A DNA stretch of 64,000 nt from Allobosea sp. OK403. Its GTDB lineage: Bacteria; Pseudomonadota; Alphaproteobacteria; Rhizobiales; Beijerinckiaceae. Positions within the stretch are counted from its first letter, which is position 1. Every line of letters begins with the position of its first letter. Position numbers and translations under genes: made by a program. The DNA lies in the NCBI RefSeq assembly GCF_900113835.1, contig NZ_FOQV01000002.1, positions 434,001-498,000 on the forward strand, given 5' to 3'. This document shows, piece after piece, positions 1-9,952 of the stretch. The notes beneath the pieces are model-generated. The model saw only the letters and a program-made list of their open reading frames with translations, did no database searches and had not been told where the DNA came from.

Positions 1-432
1 CCCGGCGGCGGCACCACGCCCGAGGGCGAACAATTGCGCCGCATGCTGCAGACGCTCGACATTCCCGAGCTCGAACCGCTGCCGCGCGACCATGTCCTGA
101 CCAAGACCTTCTACATTCTCGACGGCTTCGTCGGCCGCTACGATACCGGCACGACCTGGGTCGAGATTCTGCCGCCCGCAGGCGAGGACGGCCGCCGCCC
201 GGCGCGCGCCGGCGACAATGTCTCGCCGATCGTCATCACCTCGAACGACCTTGCCTCCGCCTGGGCCGTCGGCCGGCGCGGCGAGGGGCTGGTACCGCTT
301 TCCGGCTCCGACCCACGCCAGCGCGAAATGGCGCTCAGGGCCGGCGTCAATCTCGTGATGTATGCGCTCACCGGCAACTACAAGGCCGACCAGGTCCATG
401 TCCCGGCCCTGCTCGAGCGTCTGGGACAATAG
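1..432 (+). CDS. DUF4159 domain protein, 3' part
   Basis: The gene enters from the left edge: the frame is open from base 1, so the true start lies outside the window and the TTG at 34 is internal. The visible 143 residues match the C-terminal half of DUF4159 proteins, with an FYxLDGFxGRY segment, a WVE strand, a DNVSPIVI stretch and an ASAWAV segment followed by a predicted helix. DUF4159 proteins in this group usually sit beside BatA-like and amidotransferase-like membrane proteins. The next gene starts 3 bases after the stop, so the two are one operon. The molecular function is unknown. Confidence 0.8.
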   Translation, partial: PGGGTTPEGEQLRRMLQTLDIPELEPLPRDHVLTKTFYILDGFVGRYDTGTTWVEILPPAGEDGRRPARAGDNVSPIVITSNDLASAWAVGRRGEGLVPLSGSDPRQREMALRAGVNLVMYALTGNYKADQVHVPALLERLGQ

Positions 433-435
433 GTC

Positions 436-2532
436 ATGTGGAGCCTCTCCTTCGCCCCGCTGGTGCCGCTGCCGCTGCTGATAGGCCTGAGCCTGCTGGC
501 TGCGCTCGCGGCCGGCGCGGCGATCGTGCTGGCGGGACGCAGCGCCATCCTGCGCGCGCTCGCGCTCGTCATGCTGACGCTGACACTGGCCGATCCCTCG
601 CTCGTCTTCGAGGATCGCGAGCCGGTCAAGGACGTCGTCTCCGTGGTGGTCGACCGCTCCGGCTCGAACCGGCTGGCCGACCGCGCGGCCCAGACGCAGG
701 CCGCCCAGGCCGAAGTCGAGCGCCAGCTGCGCGGCCTGAACAATGTCGAAACGCGTATCGTCGAGGTTCGCGATGCGCAAGGTTCGGGCGACGGCACCCG
801 CCTGTTCGAGGCCTTGGCCGCCAGCCTCGCCGATGTGCCCTCCGAGCGCGTCGCCGGCGCGATCATGATCACCGACGGCCTCGCCCATGACGCCCCGGCC
901 AATGCCGAGGCGCTTGGCCTGCGCGCGCCGCTGCATGTGCTGACCACGGGGCGCAACGCCGAGATCGACCGCCGCATCGTTCTGGTCGATTCGCCGCGCT
1001 TCGGCATCGTCGGCAAGGACCAGAACGTCCGCCTGCGCGTCGTCGAGAGAGGCGGGCCGGGCCGGGCCGGGCTGACCATCCGCCGCGACGGCGAGATCAT
1101 CGCGCGCCGCGAGGTCACCGCCGGCGAGATCGTGCAGGTGCCGATCCGGATCGATCGCGGCGGCCCCAACGTCGTCGAGATCGAAGCCGATCCGCTTGAA
1201 AACGAGCTCACCCTCGCCAACAACCGCGCCGTGATCACCATCGAAGGCGTGCGCGACAAGCTGCGCGTGCTCCTGGTCTCGGGCGAACCGCATCCGGGCG
1301 AGCGCACCTGGCGCAACCTGCTCAAGGCCGACGCCAATATCGACCTCGTGCATTTCACTATCCTGCGCCCGCCGGAGAAGCAGGACGGCACGCCGATCAA
1401 CGAGCTTTCGCTGATCGCCTTCCCGACGCGCGAGCTGTTCCAGGTCAAGATCAAGGAATTCGACCTGATCATCTTCGACCGCTACGCCAACCAGTCGATC
1501 CTGCCGCTGATCTATTTCGACAACATCGTCCGCTATGTCCGCGAGGGCGGAGCGCTGCTGATCGCGGCCGGGCCGGAATACGCCGGCTCGCAAAGCCTGT
1601 CGCGCACGCCCTTGGGGCAGATCCTGCCAGCCGTGCCGGACGGCTCCGTGATTGACGAGGCCTATCGCGCCCGTGTCAGCGAACCCGGCAAGCGGCACCC
1701 GGTCACCCGCGACCTGCCAGGCTCCGAGGTCGAGCCGCCGCGCTGGGGCGAATGGCTGCGCATGGTGGGCGCCCGCGCCCGCACCGGTTCGGCCGTGATG
1801 ACCGGCCCGGGCGAGCGGCCTTTGCTGATGCTGGCGCGCGAGCAGAAGGGCCGCGTCGCGCTCTTCCTCTCCGACCATGCCTGGCTCTGGGCGCGCGGCT
1901 TTCGCGATGGCGGCCCCTATCTCGATTTGCTGCGCCGGCTCAGCCACTGGCTGATGAAGGAACCCGAGCTGGAAGAGGAAGCGCTGCGCGCCTCGGCACG
2001 CGGCGGCGTCATCGAGGTCGAGCGCCAGACGCTGGGCGACACGCCCTCCCCCGTGACCATCACCGGGCCGGACGGGCAATCGCGCTCCGTGCCGCTCGAG
2101 GCCGGCCGACCCGGCCTCTTCACCGCGCGCATCGCGACCAGCGAATTCGGCCTGCACCGCGTCGCGGCCGACAACCTCACAGCCTTCGCCAGTGTCGGCC
2201 CCGAGAATCCGCGCGAATTGATGGAAGTGGTGAGCAACCCGGCCCAGCTTCAGGCCCTGGCCGAAGCCAGCGGCGGCTCCTCAAGGCGGATCGGCCAGGA
2301 GATCGGCTCGAACGTGACCATTCCGCGCATCGTGCCGGTACGGTCCGGATCGCAATTCGCCGGCTCAGACTGGATCGGCCTGCGCATCAGCGATTCCGGC
2401 ATCGTGCGCGGCGTCCAGATCTCGCCGCTCTTCATCGGCCTGATCGGTCTGGCCCTGCTGTTTGGCGCGCTCGTCGCCGGTTGGCTGGGAGAAAGCGGCA
2501 GACGGTTCAACCGGAAGCCCGACGCGGCCTAG
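436..2532 (+). CDS. Membrane protein with vWA-like and amidotransferase-like domains
   Basis: 698 residues. Two N-terminal membrane segments (about 10-30 and 37-55) precede a vWA-like region that opens with VVDRSGS near residue 72. A central region (about 280-380) resembles class I glutamine amidotransferase folds, with VLLVSGEPHPGE and an LIIFDRY strand but no obvious catalytic Cys-His-Glu set. A last membrane helix lies at about 665-685. Proteins of this architecture are common partners of DUF4159 and BatA-type proteins in Alphaproteobacteria. The product is probably an inner-membrane protein with a large periplasmic part. No enzymatic role can be assigned. Its stop codon merges with a family-B repeat. 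Confidence 0.75.
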   Translation: MWSLSFAPLVPLPLLIGLSLLAALAAGAAIVLAGRSAILRALALVMLTLTLADPSLVFEDREPVKDVVSVVVDRSGSNRLADRAAQTQAAQAEVERQLRGLNNVETRIVEVRDAQGSGDGTRLFEALAASLADVPSERVAGAIMITDGLAHDAPANAEALGLRAPLHVLTTGRNAEIDRRIVLVDSPRFGIVGKDQNVRLRVVERGGPGRAGLTIRRDGEIIARREVTAGEIVQVPIRIDRGGPNVVEIEADPLENELTLANNRAVITIEGVRDKLRVLLVSGEPHPGERTWRNLLKADANIDLVHFTILRPPEKQDGTPINELSLIAFPTRELFQVKIKEFDLIIFDRYANQSILPLIYFDNIVRYVREGGALLIAAGPEYAGSQSLSRTPLGQILPAVPDGSVIDEAYRARVSEPGKRHPVTRDLPGSEVEPPRWGEWLRMVGARARTGSAVMTGPGERPLLMLAREQKGRVALFLSDHAWLWARGFRDGGPYLDLLRRLSHWLMKEPELEEEALRASARGGVIEVERQTLGDTPSPVTITGPDGQSRSVPLEAGRPGLFTARIATSEFGLHRVAADNLTAFASVGPENPRELMEVVSNPAQLQALAEASGGSSRRIGQEIGSNVTIPRIVPVRSGSQFAGSDWIGLRISDSGIVRGVQISPLFIGLIGLALLFGALVAGWLGESGRRFNRKPDAA

Positions 2533-2592
2533 AGCGTTTTCGAGCGAAGTGGACACCGGTTCGCGTGAAGAAAACGCGTTAAAACAGAGAGC
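2532..2592. repeat. Family-B palindromic repeat, partial copy
   Basis: Starts at the G of the upstream TAG stop with GAGCGTTTTCGAGCGAAGTG, followed by an ACCGGTTCGCGTGAAG core and an AAAACGCGTTAAAAC end. The same unit occurs in longer copies at 41621, 43714 and 46013. It contains the inverted pair GCGTTTTC/GAAAACGC around ACCGGT. Only about 60 of 100 bases are present here. Confidence 0.8.
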
Positions 2593-2598
2593 TCGCCC

Positions 2599-2730
2599 TG
2601 TCATCCCGGGGCGGTCCAAAGGACCGAACCCGGAACCCACGACCGGGCGAGCGTTGTCGACCGCGCACAGCCAAGGCCTCACCCGGTCGTGGATTCCGAG
2701 TTCTCGGCTTCGCCGAGCCCCGGAATGACA
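2599..2730. repeat. Imperfect long palindrome (TGTCATCCCGGGG type)
   Basis: Outer arms TGTCATCCCGGGG and CCCCGGAATGACA bracket inner inverted arms (CCACGACCGGG against CCCGGTCGTGG). This is a typical short intergenic palindromic element of Rhizobiales. It lies between convergent genes and could also act as a transcript end. Related arms occur at 5215-5349 and 11831-11893. Confidence 0.65.
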
Positions 2731-2736
2731 CGCCCC

Positions 2737-3237
2737 TCAGCGATATGGCATCACGGCGCCCTTGCGCTGCGCCAACACGCCCTCGACCAGTTCGAGCGCG
2801 AGGAAACGCGCCGGGTCTGCCGGCCCCGGTAGGACGAGCTGACCCGGCGGGATCGGCCTGAAGCCGAAGCGGGCATAATAGGGCGCATCCCCCACCAGCA
2901 TGATCAGATCATACCCTGCGGCCCGCGCCGCCTCGATCGAGCGGTTCATCAGGGCCGCCCCGATGCCGCGTCCCTCAAAAGCCGGATCGACCGTCAGCGG
3001 CCCCAGCATCAGCGCGGTGCTGCCGCCCGCGGAAACCGGCGTCACCCTGATCGAGCCGACCAGAAACGTGCCGACATGGGCGGCGAAGGTCAGGTTTGCA
3101 TCGGGTGGCACCCCCTCGCGCAGACGGAAGGCCGTGCGCGCGAAACGCCCCGGCCCGAAGGCGCGCTCGTGCAAACGCTCGATCGCGGCGGCATCGGCGG
3201 GAAGCTCATGGCGAATGGTCAAAGGCAAGGAGGTCAT
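2737..3237 (-). CDS. GNAT N-acetyltransferase, YhbS-like
   Basis: 166 residues from the chosen ATG. It has an acetyl-CoA binding stretch (GPLTVDPAFEGRGIGAALM) and a C-terminal DAPYYARFGFRP segment characteristic of the YhbS/PaiA-like branch of GNAT acetyltransferases. The substrate is unknown. A longer reading from 3327 would add a Cys/Pro-rich N-terminus encoded by three near-repeats of a GGGCA-AACCTGCGGAT unit (3240-3295). That extension does not look like protein-coding sequence, so the start at MTSLPLTIRHE is preferred. The gene is monocistronic and converges with the upstream operon. Confidence 0.8.
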   Translation of the reverse strand: MTSLPLTIRHELPADAAAIERLHERAFGPGRFARTAFRLREGVPPDANLTFAAHVGTFLVGSIRVTPVSAGGSTALMLGPLTVDPAFEGRGIGAALMNRSIEAARAAGYDLIMLVGDAPYYARFGFRPIPPGQLVLPGPADPARFLALELVEGVLAQRKGAVMPYR

Positions 3238-3453
3238 GACGGGCAAACCTGCGGGCGGGCAGAAACCTGCGGATGGGCAAAAACTTGCGGATAGGAGGAC
3301 GAGGACATGGCCGCGCATCGGCGGCATGCCTCAAGGGCGCGCTTAGCGCGCCGGTCGTCGCAGGGTGGAAAGGCGTTGCCCGTTCGTCATGGCGGCGGGC
3401 TGTAGCAGAGTGGCGCGCGGGCGTCCATCACGCTTCTCGAGATAAGCGCGGGC

Positions 3454-3978
3454 TCACCAGACGGCCGGAGCTCTTGCGCCAGCCGCGATCTCGTCCAACC
3501 GCCGCCGCGTCGCCGGCGTTATGCCTTCCGGGAGCGTAGCGAGCGGAAAAAAGCCGGCTTCGGCGATCTCCCGGTCCGGCTGCTTTACACTCGCCACCAC
3601 GAATTCCCGCGCCACGAACACCGCGACATGGTCGCGCCGCGACATCGCCCGGTTGAGGAAAACCCCGTGCAGCAGCACCGGCCCCGTCAGCAGGATGCAG
3701 CCCTCCTCGCGCAGCTCCTTGGCCAGCGCCTCCTCGAGCGTCTCGCCGACCTCGACTCCGCCACCCGGCAGGTGCCAGCCGGGGGTGTAGGTATGGCGGA
3801 CCAGGAAGACGCGGCCTTCGTCGTCCAGCACGACGGCCCGCACGCCCAGCGTCATGCCCCGCACGATGCGGAAATAGAGATGCAGCAGCCGGCCAAGCAT
3901 CTTTTGCGGCAAGCTGCGACCGGTCTCAGACCCCGGCAGCCGGTCAGCAGGAGGCTCGGATGCACGATCCGCGGTCAT
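3454..3978 (-). CDS. Nudix hydrolase
   Basis: 174 residues. A complete Nudix box lies at residues 72-94 (GGGVEVGE followed by the catalytic RELREEG helix). Residues outside the box (PGWHLPGGG, the DREIAEAGFF segment and a C-terminal helix) fit the ADP-ribose/NUDT-type fold rather than MutT proper. It should hydrolyse a nucleoside diphosphate linked to another moiety, but the substrate cannot be read from sequence. The preceding 40 residues form an amphipathic helix (KMLGRLLHLYFRIVRG) that might associate with the membrane. It is transcribed away from the metallophosphoesterase gene. Confidence 0.85.
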   Translation of the reverse strand: MTADRASEPPADRLPGSETGRSLPQKMLGRLLHLYFRIVRGMTLGVRAVVLDDEGRVFLVRHTYTPGWHLPGGGVEVGETLEEALAKELREEGCILLTGPVLLHGVFLNRAMSRRDHVAVFVAREFVVASVKQPDREIAEAGFFPLATLPEGITPATRRRLDEIAAGARAPAVW

Positions 3979-4115
3979 GGACTCGTCAAATCCAAACGAA
4001 ATCCTAATTGTCTATGCAAATAACGCATGGCAGAGGCCCGTTTCCGGTTCCGTTACGTCACAAACGCGCCGCAAACGAGGCAGAGAAGACAGCCTCACAA
4101 ACAGGAACTCCCGTC

Positions 4116-4232
4116 ATGCTACTCTCTTTCATCATTGCTCGCCTGCGCGCCAAGCCGGCTTATGTCTGGAAGCCCGCCGTCACCCTGACCGATTCGTTCA
4201 TCGTCTCCGAACTGACCGGCACCGCCAACTGA
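4116..4232 (+). CDS. Possible small protein (38 aa), unrecognised
   Basis: This is the only open frame worth noting in the 338-base gap between the Nudix and metallophosphoesterase genes. It starts at an ATG eight bases after AGGAA and encodes 38 residues beginning MLLSFIIARLRAKPAYVWKP. The N-terminus is short and hydrophobic, followed by a basic stretch. I do not recognise a family. It could be a leader or membrane-associated microprotein, or chance. Confidence 0.3.
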   Translation: MLLSFIIARLRAKPAYVWKPAVTLTDSFIVSELTGTAN

Positions 4233-4316
4233 GCCGACCTGCGCGAGGCTTGCGTCGCTATCGACGCATCTTTCGCGCTTGACGGCTGGCGGGCGGCAAG
4301 GGCAAGCGCTTAGGCT

Positions 4317-5210
4317 GTGTTCAAGCTCGCGCATCTGTCCGACCCCCATCTCGGTCCTCTCGCCGGTTTTTCGCTGCACCAGCTCCTGGGCAAGCGTGCG
4401 ACAGGCTATGTCAATTGGCGGCGCAAGCGGCGCCATGCCCATGACATGGACGTACTGGCCCTGATCGTCGCCGATATCCGCGCGCAAGCGCCCGACCATG
4501 TCGCCTGCACCGGCGATGTCGCCCATATCGGCCTGCCCAACGAATTCAAGACGGCTGTCACCTTTCTCGACACGCTCGGCCCGCGCGACGCCGTCAGCTT
4601 CGTGCCGGGCAATCACGACGCCTATGCCCCCTCATCCCTGAAGCCGCTCGCCAGCCATCTCGGCCCGTGGTGTGCCGATGACGAGGGCACGGCCGGCTAT
4701 CCCTGGTATCGTCGTCGCGGCCCGGTCGCCCTGATCGGCCTCAACAGCGGCATTCCGACCCTGCCTCTCATGGCAACGGGGCGCCTCGGCCAGGCGCAGA
4801 TCACCAAGGCCGAGGTCCTGCTGAATCGGGCCCGCGACGAGGGGCTGATCCGTGTCGTGCTGATCCATCATCCGCCCTATGTCGGCGGCGCGCGGCGCGC
4901 GCGCGAGCTCGTCGATGCCGAGGCATTCGAGGCAATGCTCGCGCGCAGCGGCGCCGATCTGATCCTGCACGGCCACAACCATACATTCTCGCTGGCCTGG
5001 CGGCCGGGGCTGGGCCGCGACGTGCCGATCGTCGGCGTGCCTTCGGCCTCGATCGGCCCACTCGGCCATGGCGAGAGGGCGACCTGGCATCTGTTCAAGA
5101 TCGAGGGCGACGCAAGCGCCCCCCAGATCAGCGTCGAGCAGCGCGGCTTCGAGCCCGACGGCACGGTGATGCTGCGCCAGGAGATCGCGCTGCACGCAAA
5201 GCCGGTGTGA
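4317..5210 (+). CDS. Calcineurin-like metallophosphoesterase
   Basis: 297 residues from a GTG start. All five metallophosphoesterase motifs are present: D9-x-H11, G66-D67, GNHD at 98-101, HHPP at 184-187 and GHNH at 219-222. These form the dinuclear metal centre. The family is close to 3',5'-cAMP phosphodiesterase CpdA-like proteins but without a lipid anchor or signal peptide, so it should be cytosolic. The substrate is undetermined. The gene stands alone and is followed by an imperfect palindrome. Confidence 0.88.
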   Translation: MFKLAHLSDPHLGPLAGFSLHQLLGKRATGYVNWRRKRRHAHDMDVLALIVADIRAQAPDHVACTGDVAHIGLPNEFKTAVTFLDTLGPRDAVSFVPGNHDAYAPSSLKPLASHLGPWCADDEGTAGYPWYRRRGPVALIGLNSGIPTLPLMATGRLGQAQITKAEVLLNRARDEGLIRVVLIHHPPYVGGARRARELVDAEAFEAMLARSGADLILHGHNHTFSLAWRPGLGRDVPIVGVPSASIGPLGHGERATWHLFKIEGDASAPQISVEQRGFEPDGTVMLRQEIALHAKPV

Positions 5211-5214
5211 GCGG

Positions 5215-5349
5215 TGTCATCCCGCACGCGCTGCGGCATGCAATGCCGCCGCGCAGATGCGGGACCGCGCGACGATAAGGGCGCCTTTTCCTGATGACGG
5301 TCCCGTGTCTGCGTAGCGGCACTTCGCGCCGCAACGCGCACGGGATGAC
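5215..5349. repeat. Imperfect inverted repeat between convergent genes
   Basis: GTCATCCCGCACGCG at the left is mirrored by CGCGCACGGGATGAC at the right, with further inner complementarity (ATGCGGGACCG / CGGTCCCGTGT). It belongs to the same TCATCCCGG-type element class as 2599-2730. It separates two convergent genes and may terminate both. Confidence 0.55.
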
Positions 5350-5357
5350 GCGCTGCA

Positions 5358-6104
5358 TCAGATGCAGCGCCCACCATCCACGGCAAGAACCGTACCCGTC
5401 ACCATCTCGGCATCGTCCGAGCAGAGATAGAGCGCCGCATTGGCCATGTCCTGCGGCGTCGAGAGCCGGCCCCAGGGAATGCTTGCCTTGAACTGTGCGC
5501 GTTTCTCCGGCGTGTCCTCGCCCATGAAGGTCGCCAGCAGCGGCGTCTCGCCGGCGACGGGCGCGATCGCGTTGACGCGGATGCGGTCGGGCGCAAGCTC
5601 CACCGCCATCGATTTCGAGAGCAGGTTCACCGCCCCCTTGGAGCCATTGTACCAGGTCAGGCCCGGGCGCGGCCGAATGCCGGCGGTCGAGCCGATATTC
5701 AGGATGACGCCGCCGCCATGCTCGCGGAAATGCGGCACGGTCGCGCGCGCCATGAGATAAATCGACTTCACGTTCACCGCGAAGACGCGATCGAACTCCT
5801 CCTCGGACACATCCAGCATCGGCTGGTTGCGATGGCTGATGCCGGCATTGTTGATGACGATGTCGAGCCGGCCGAACTTCGCCAGCACGCGCTCCACCGC
5901 CTTGTCGACGCTCTTAGCCCGGCCGACGTCACAGCCGACGGCAAAGGCCTTGCGGCCGATCGCCTTGGCCGCCTCCTTGGCCTTGTCGGCATTAATGTCG
6001 AGCACGGCCACCCGCGCGCCCTCGCGCACGAAAGTCTCGGCGATGCCGAGCCCGAACCCCTGTGCCGCACCGGTGATCAGCGCCGTCTTGCCCTTCAATC
6101 TCAT
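5358..6104 (-). CDS. SDR family oxidoreductase
   Basis: 248 residues, the classical short-chain dehydrogenase length. Cofactor motif TGAAQGFG at 11-18, NNAG at 85-88, catalytic S139 and Y152-x3-K156 are all in place. Asp36 after the second strand (VLDIN) suggests NAD+ rather than NADP+. The C-terminus ends VTGTVLAVDGGRCI, as in glucose 1-dehydrogenase/FabG-like members. A GAGGAAG ribosome site precedes the ATG. The substrate is unknown and no pathway neighbours help. Confidence 0.88.
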   Translation of the reverse strand: MRLKGKTALITGAAQGFGLGIAETFVREGARVAVLDINADKAKEAAKAIGRKAFAVGCDVGRAKSVDKAVERVLAKFGRLDIVINNAGISHRNQPMLDVSEEEFDRVFAVNVKSIYLMARATVPHFREHGGGVILNIGSTAGIRPRPGLTWYNGSKGAVNLLSKSMAVELAPDRIRVNAIAPVAGETPLLATFMGEDTPEKRAQFKASIPWGRLSTPQDMANAALYLCSDDAEMVTGTVLAVDGGRCI

Positions 6105-6227
6105 CGTGCTTCCTCAGCTTTTCCCAAGGTCCGTTTATCTCGGGGTCCGCGACATTGGTGAGATTTGCCGCCGGCAACAAATGCGTTTTCGCGATTGGGT
6201 GGAGACGGAAATTGTATGGCGGGCAGG

Positions 6228-6456
6228 GCGCGGGGAACCCCTCTCCTGTAAGGAGAGGGGCAGGGGTGAGGTGTAGGCCCCTGGACCAGTCGAGCGCCAG
6301 CCTCACAGCGAAGCAACGGTGAGGTCACAGTCAAATCGTCCGACGGCCGACCCCTCACCCTGCCCTCTCCCACCAATCTCGGGCCTGCCCGAGATTGGCA
6401 TCGATCGTGGTCCAAGTCGGAAACATCCGACTTGGATGGGAGAGGGTTCCCCGCGC
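6228..6456. repeat. Nested inverted-repeat element (about 230 bp)
   Basis: Outer arms GCGCGGGGAACCC (6228-6240) and GGGTTCCCCGCGC (6444-6456) are exact complements. Inside them GGAGAGGGGCAGGGGTGAGG (6252-6271) mirrors 6351-6370 nearly perfectly. Two small hairpins lie within, CCTCTCCTGTAAGGAGAGG and CCAAGTCGGAAACATCCGACTTGG. It fills the 384-base gap between two minus-strand genes, and no coding potential is seen. It resembles a non-autonomous palindromic element of GC-rich Rhizobiales. Confidence 0.65.
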
Positions 6457-6488
6457 TCATCTTGGAAAGGAGCGCTCACGCCCGAACC

Positions 6489-8300
<1,812 letters not shown>

Positions 8301-8453
8301 GGGGTGTCCGTGAGGGGAATGCTGGCGGGATAGACCGGCACGGCGGCTCTGTCACGCGCCGTGCTGCGATGAGTTCCATCTTGGTGCGGCGCACAACCGC
8401 TATTATCGTGAGCGCAGGATCCCCTTCGAACGAGCGTCCACCCGGAGTGCCCC

Positions 8454-8813
8454 TTGGCTAGACCGAAGCGACTGCGAGATGAAAGCCCGGCCCGCATGGG
8501 CGATAATGGCGGCCCACCGCTCGATGAGCCGCCGCCACATGAGCCGGAATGGGGTAAGGGCGAGATCAACCGCTATTTCGAATGGCGCACGGCCCATCGC
8601 CGGGCCTGGCGCAAGCCGCCGGCAATCGCGCTGCGCCGCGAGGAGCGCGCCGAGGCGCTCGGCCTGACCTATGAGGAATATACGCTCGAACTGCTGGAGC
8701 GCGGCCGCCATCCCCAGCCGGAGGATGTTGCCGCCATCAAGGCCAAGCGCGCCGAGAGACGCCGCTCCGGAGGTGTCGTCGGCCAGTCGCTGAAGGGGAT
8801 GCGCTTGAAATAG
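8454..8813 (+). CDS. Conserved hypothetical protein with MGDNGGPPLD motif
   Basis: 119 residues from a TTG start preceded by CCGGAG. The product is highly charged with no signal peptide or membrane helix. It carries an MGDNGGPPLDEP segment near residue 15, a short motif that recurs in small proteins of Rhizobiales, then W/R-rich and E/R-rich helices (EERAEALGLTYEEYTLELLERGRHP). An alternative start is the internal ATG at 8496. The function is unknown. The stop codon is fused to a palindromic repeat. Confidence 0.6.
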   Translation: MARPKRLRDESPARMGDNGGPPLDEPPPHEPEWGKGEINRYFEWRTAHRRAWRKPPAIALRREERAEALGLTYEEYTLELLERGRHPQPEDVAAIKAKRAERRRSGGVVGQSLKGMRLK

Positions 8814-8863
8814 AGCATCGGCCCGAAAACGGGGAACCGGTTTTTTCGCAGGAGCAAGGCTCT
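8813..8863. repeat. Family-A palindrome, divergent copy
   Basis: The sequence begins GAGCATCGGCCCGAAAACGG, contains the AACCGGTTTTTTCGC core and ends near AAGGCTCT. It overlaps the TAG stop of the upstream gene and ends 7 bases before the convergent acyltransferase stop, so it sits where a bidirectional transcript end is expected. Confidence 0.65.
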
Positions 8864-8869
8864 GAGCTT

Positions 8870-9916
8870 TTAGGCGCCGAGCATTCGCCGCATGAAGCGC
8901 GTCGCCGGCTTTTCGAAGGCGCGGTGGACCAGGAGCGCGGCAACGACTGCGCCCGCCAGAGCCACGATGATGAAGAGCGGTGGCGATCCCAGGCCTAGGC
9001 GCTGGAACAGCTCGCGCAGGCCCCGAATGATGAAGGGGTGCACCAGATAAAGCGCATAGGACGCGTCGCCGACCAGCGCCAGCCAGCGAACCGGCGCTGA
9101 GGGCGCCTCCCGCCGCTTGCCGCATGCAGCCGCCAGCACGAGCAGGGCCGCGGCCGAGCCGCGCCATGCAAGCGCCGCCCAGGGCGCATCGCTGCCCGGC
9201 ACCTCGGCCGCGACCAGGAGCAGCGCCACGCCAAGCGCAGCGACCGCAGCGCGCGAGGCGAGCCCCAGTCGAAAGCCCCGCCGCCACAGCAGGGCGATCC
9301 CCATCCCGGCCACGAATTCGAGCACGATCGGCTGGCCCCAGAAGCGCAGCGGTACCGCCAGCGGCCCGGCCAGTGTCTCGGCCGTGACCAGCGCCACCAG
9401 GGCCAAGGTGATGGTCGGCAGCGTCCAGGCGCGCGGCAGCAGCAGCCCCAGGGTGAAGAGGGCGTAGAACAGCATCTCGTAGTTCAGCGTCCAGCCCAGT
9501 GAATAGACCGGCTGGACGAGCCCTATCGTCGAGATCGTGGGCCAGAACAGATAGGAGCCGGCGATCTGCGCCAGATCCGGCGCGCCCGAATTCAGTGCCC
9601 CCGGCAGGACCAGTCCAACGAGCAGGAACAGAGTCGTCGCGGCCCAGTAGAGCGGCACGATGCGCGCGAGCCGGCGCTGCAGGAAGAGCCTCGCACCATC
9701 CGCCCGGCCGAAGAGATCGGCGGAGGCATGCACCATGATGAAGCCGGAGACGACGAAGAAGATGTCGACGCCCGCCATCCAGGGCAACAGCAGCGAAGGC
9801 GAGAAACCGGTCCCGCTCCGCGCCGCCAGCGCAATCGCATCATACTGGACATGGTGCACGGCGACCATGAAGGCCGCAGCCGCGCGCAGGGCCTGGATGC
9901 CGTAAAGCTGGAACAA
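8870..9916 (-). CDS. Acyltransferase family 3 membrane protein
   Basis: 348 residues with about ten hydrophobic helices. The N-terminal LRAAAAFMVAVHHV carries the conserved Arg/His of acyltransferase-3 (OafA/NodX-type) enzymes, followed by GVDIFFVVSGF, also diagnostic, and RRLARIVPLYW. These enzymes transfer acyl groups to surface or exported saccharides at the inner membrane. The target here is unknown. The opgH operon 3 kb downstream on the same strand is a possible customer but is not adjacent. Confidence 0.87.
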   Translation of the reverse strand: MFQLYGIQALRAAAAFMVAVHHVQYDAIALAARSGTGFSPSLLLPWMAGVDIFFVVSGFIMVHASADLFGRADGARLFLQRRLARIVPLYWAATTLFLLVGLVLPGALNSGAPDLAQIAGSYLFWPTISTIGLVQPVYSLGWTLNYEMLFYALFTLGLLLPRAWTLPTITLALVALVTAETLAGPLAVPLRFWGQPIVLEFVAGMGIALLWRRGFRLGLASRAAVAALGVALLLVAAEVPGSDAPWAALAWRGSAAALLVLAAACGKRREAPSAPVRWLALVGDASYALYLVHPFIIRGLRELFQRLGLGSPPLFIIVALAGAVVAALLVHRAFEKPATRFMRRMLGA

Positions 9917-9952
9917 ACCGGAAAGAGCCTCAGACGCGCGAAACCGACGCGT

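Noticed and set aside
3336..3352. GGCGCGC-TTA-GCGCGCC hairpin
   Set aside because: Perfect 7-bp stem but no T-run on either strand and no gene end close by; likely incidental in GC-rich DNA.
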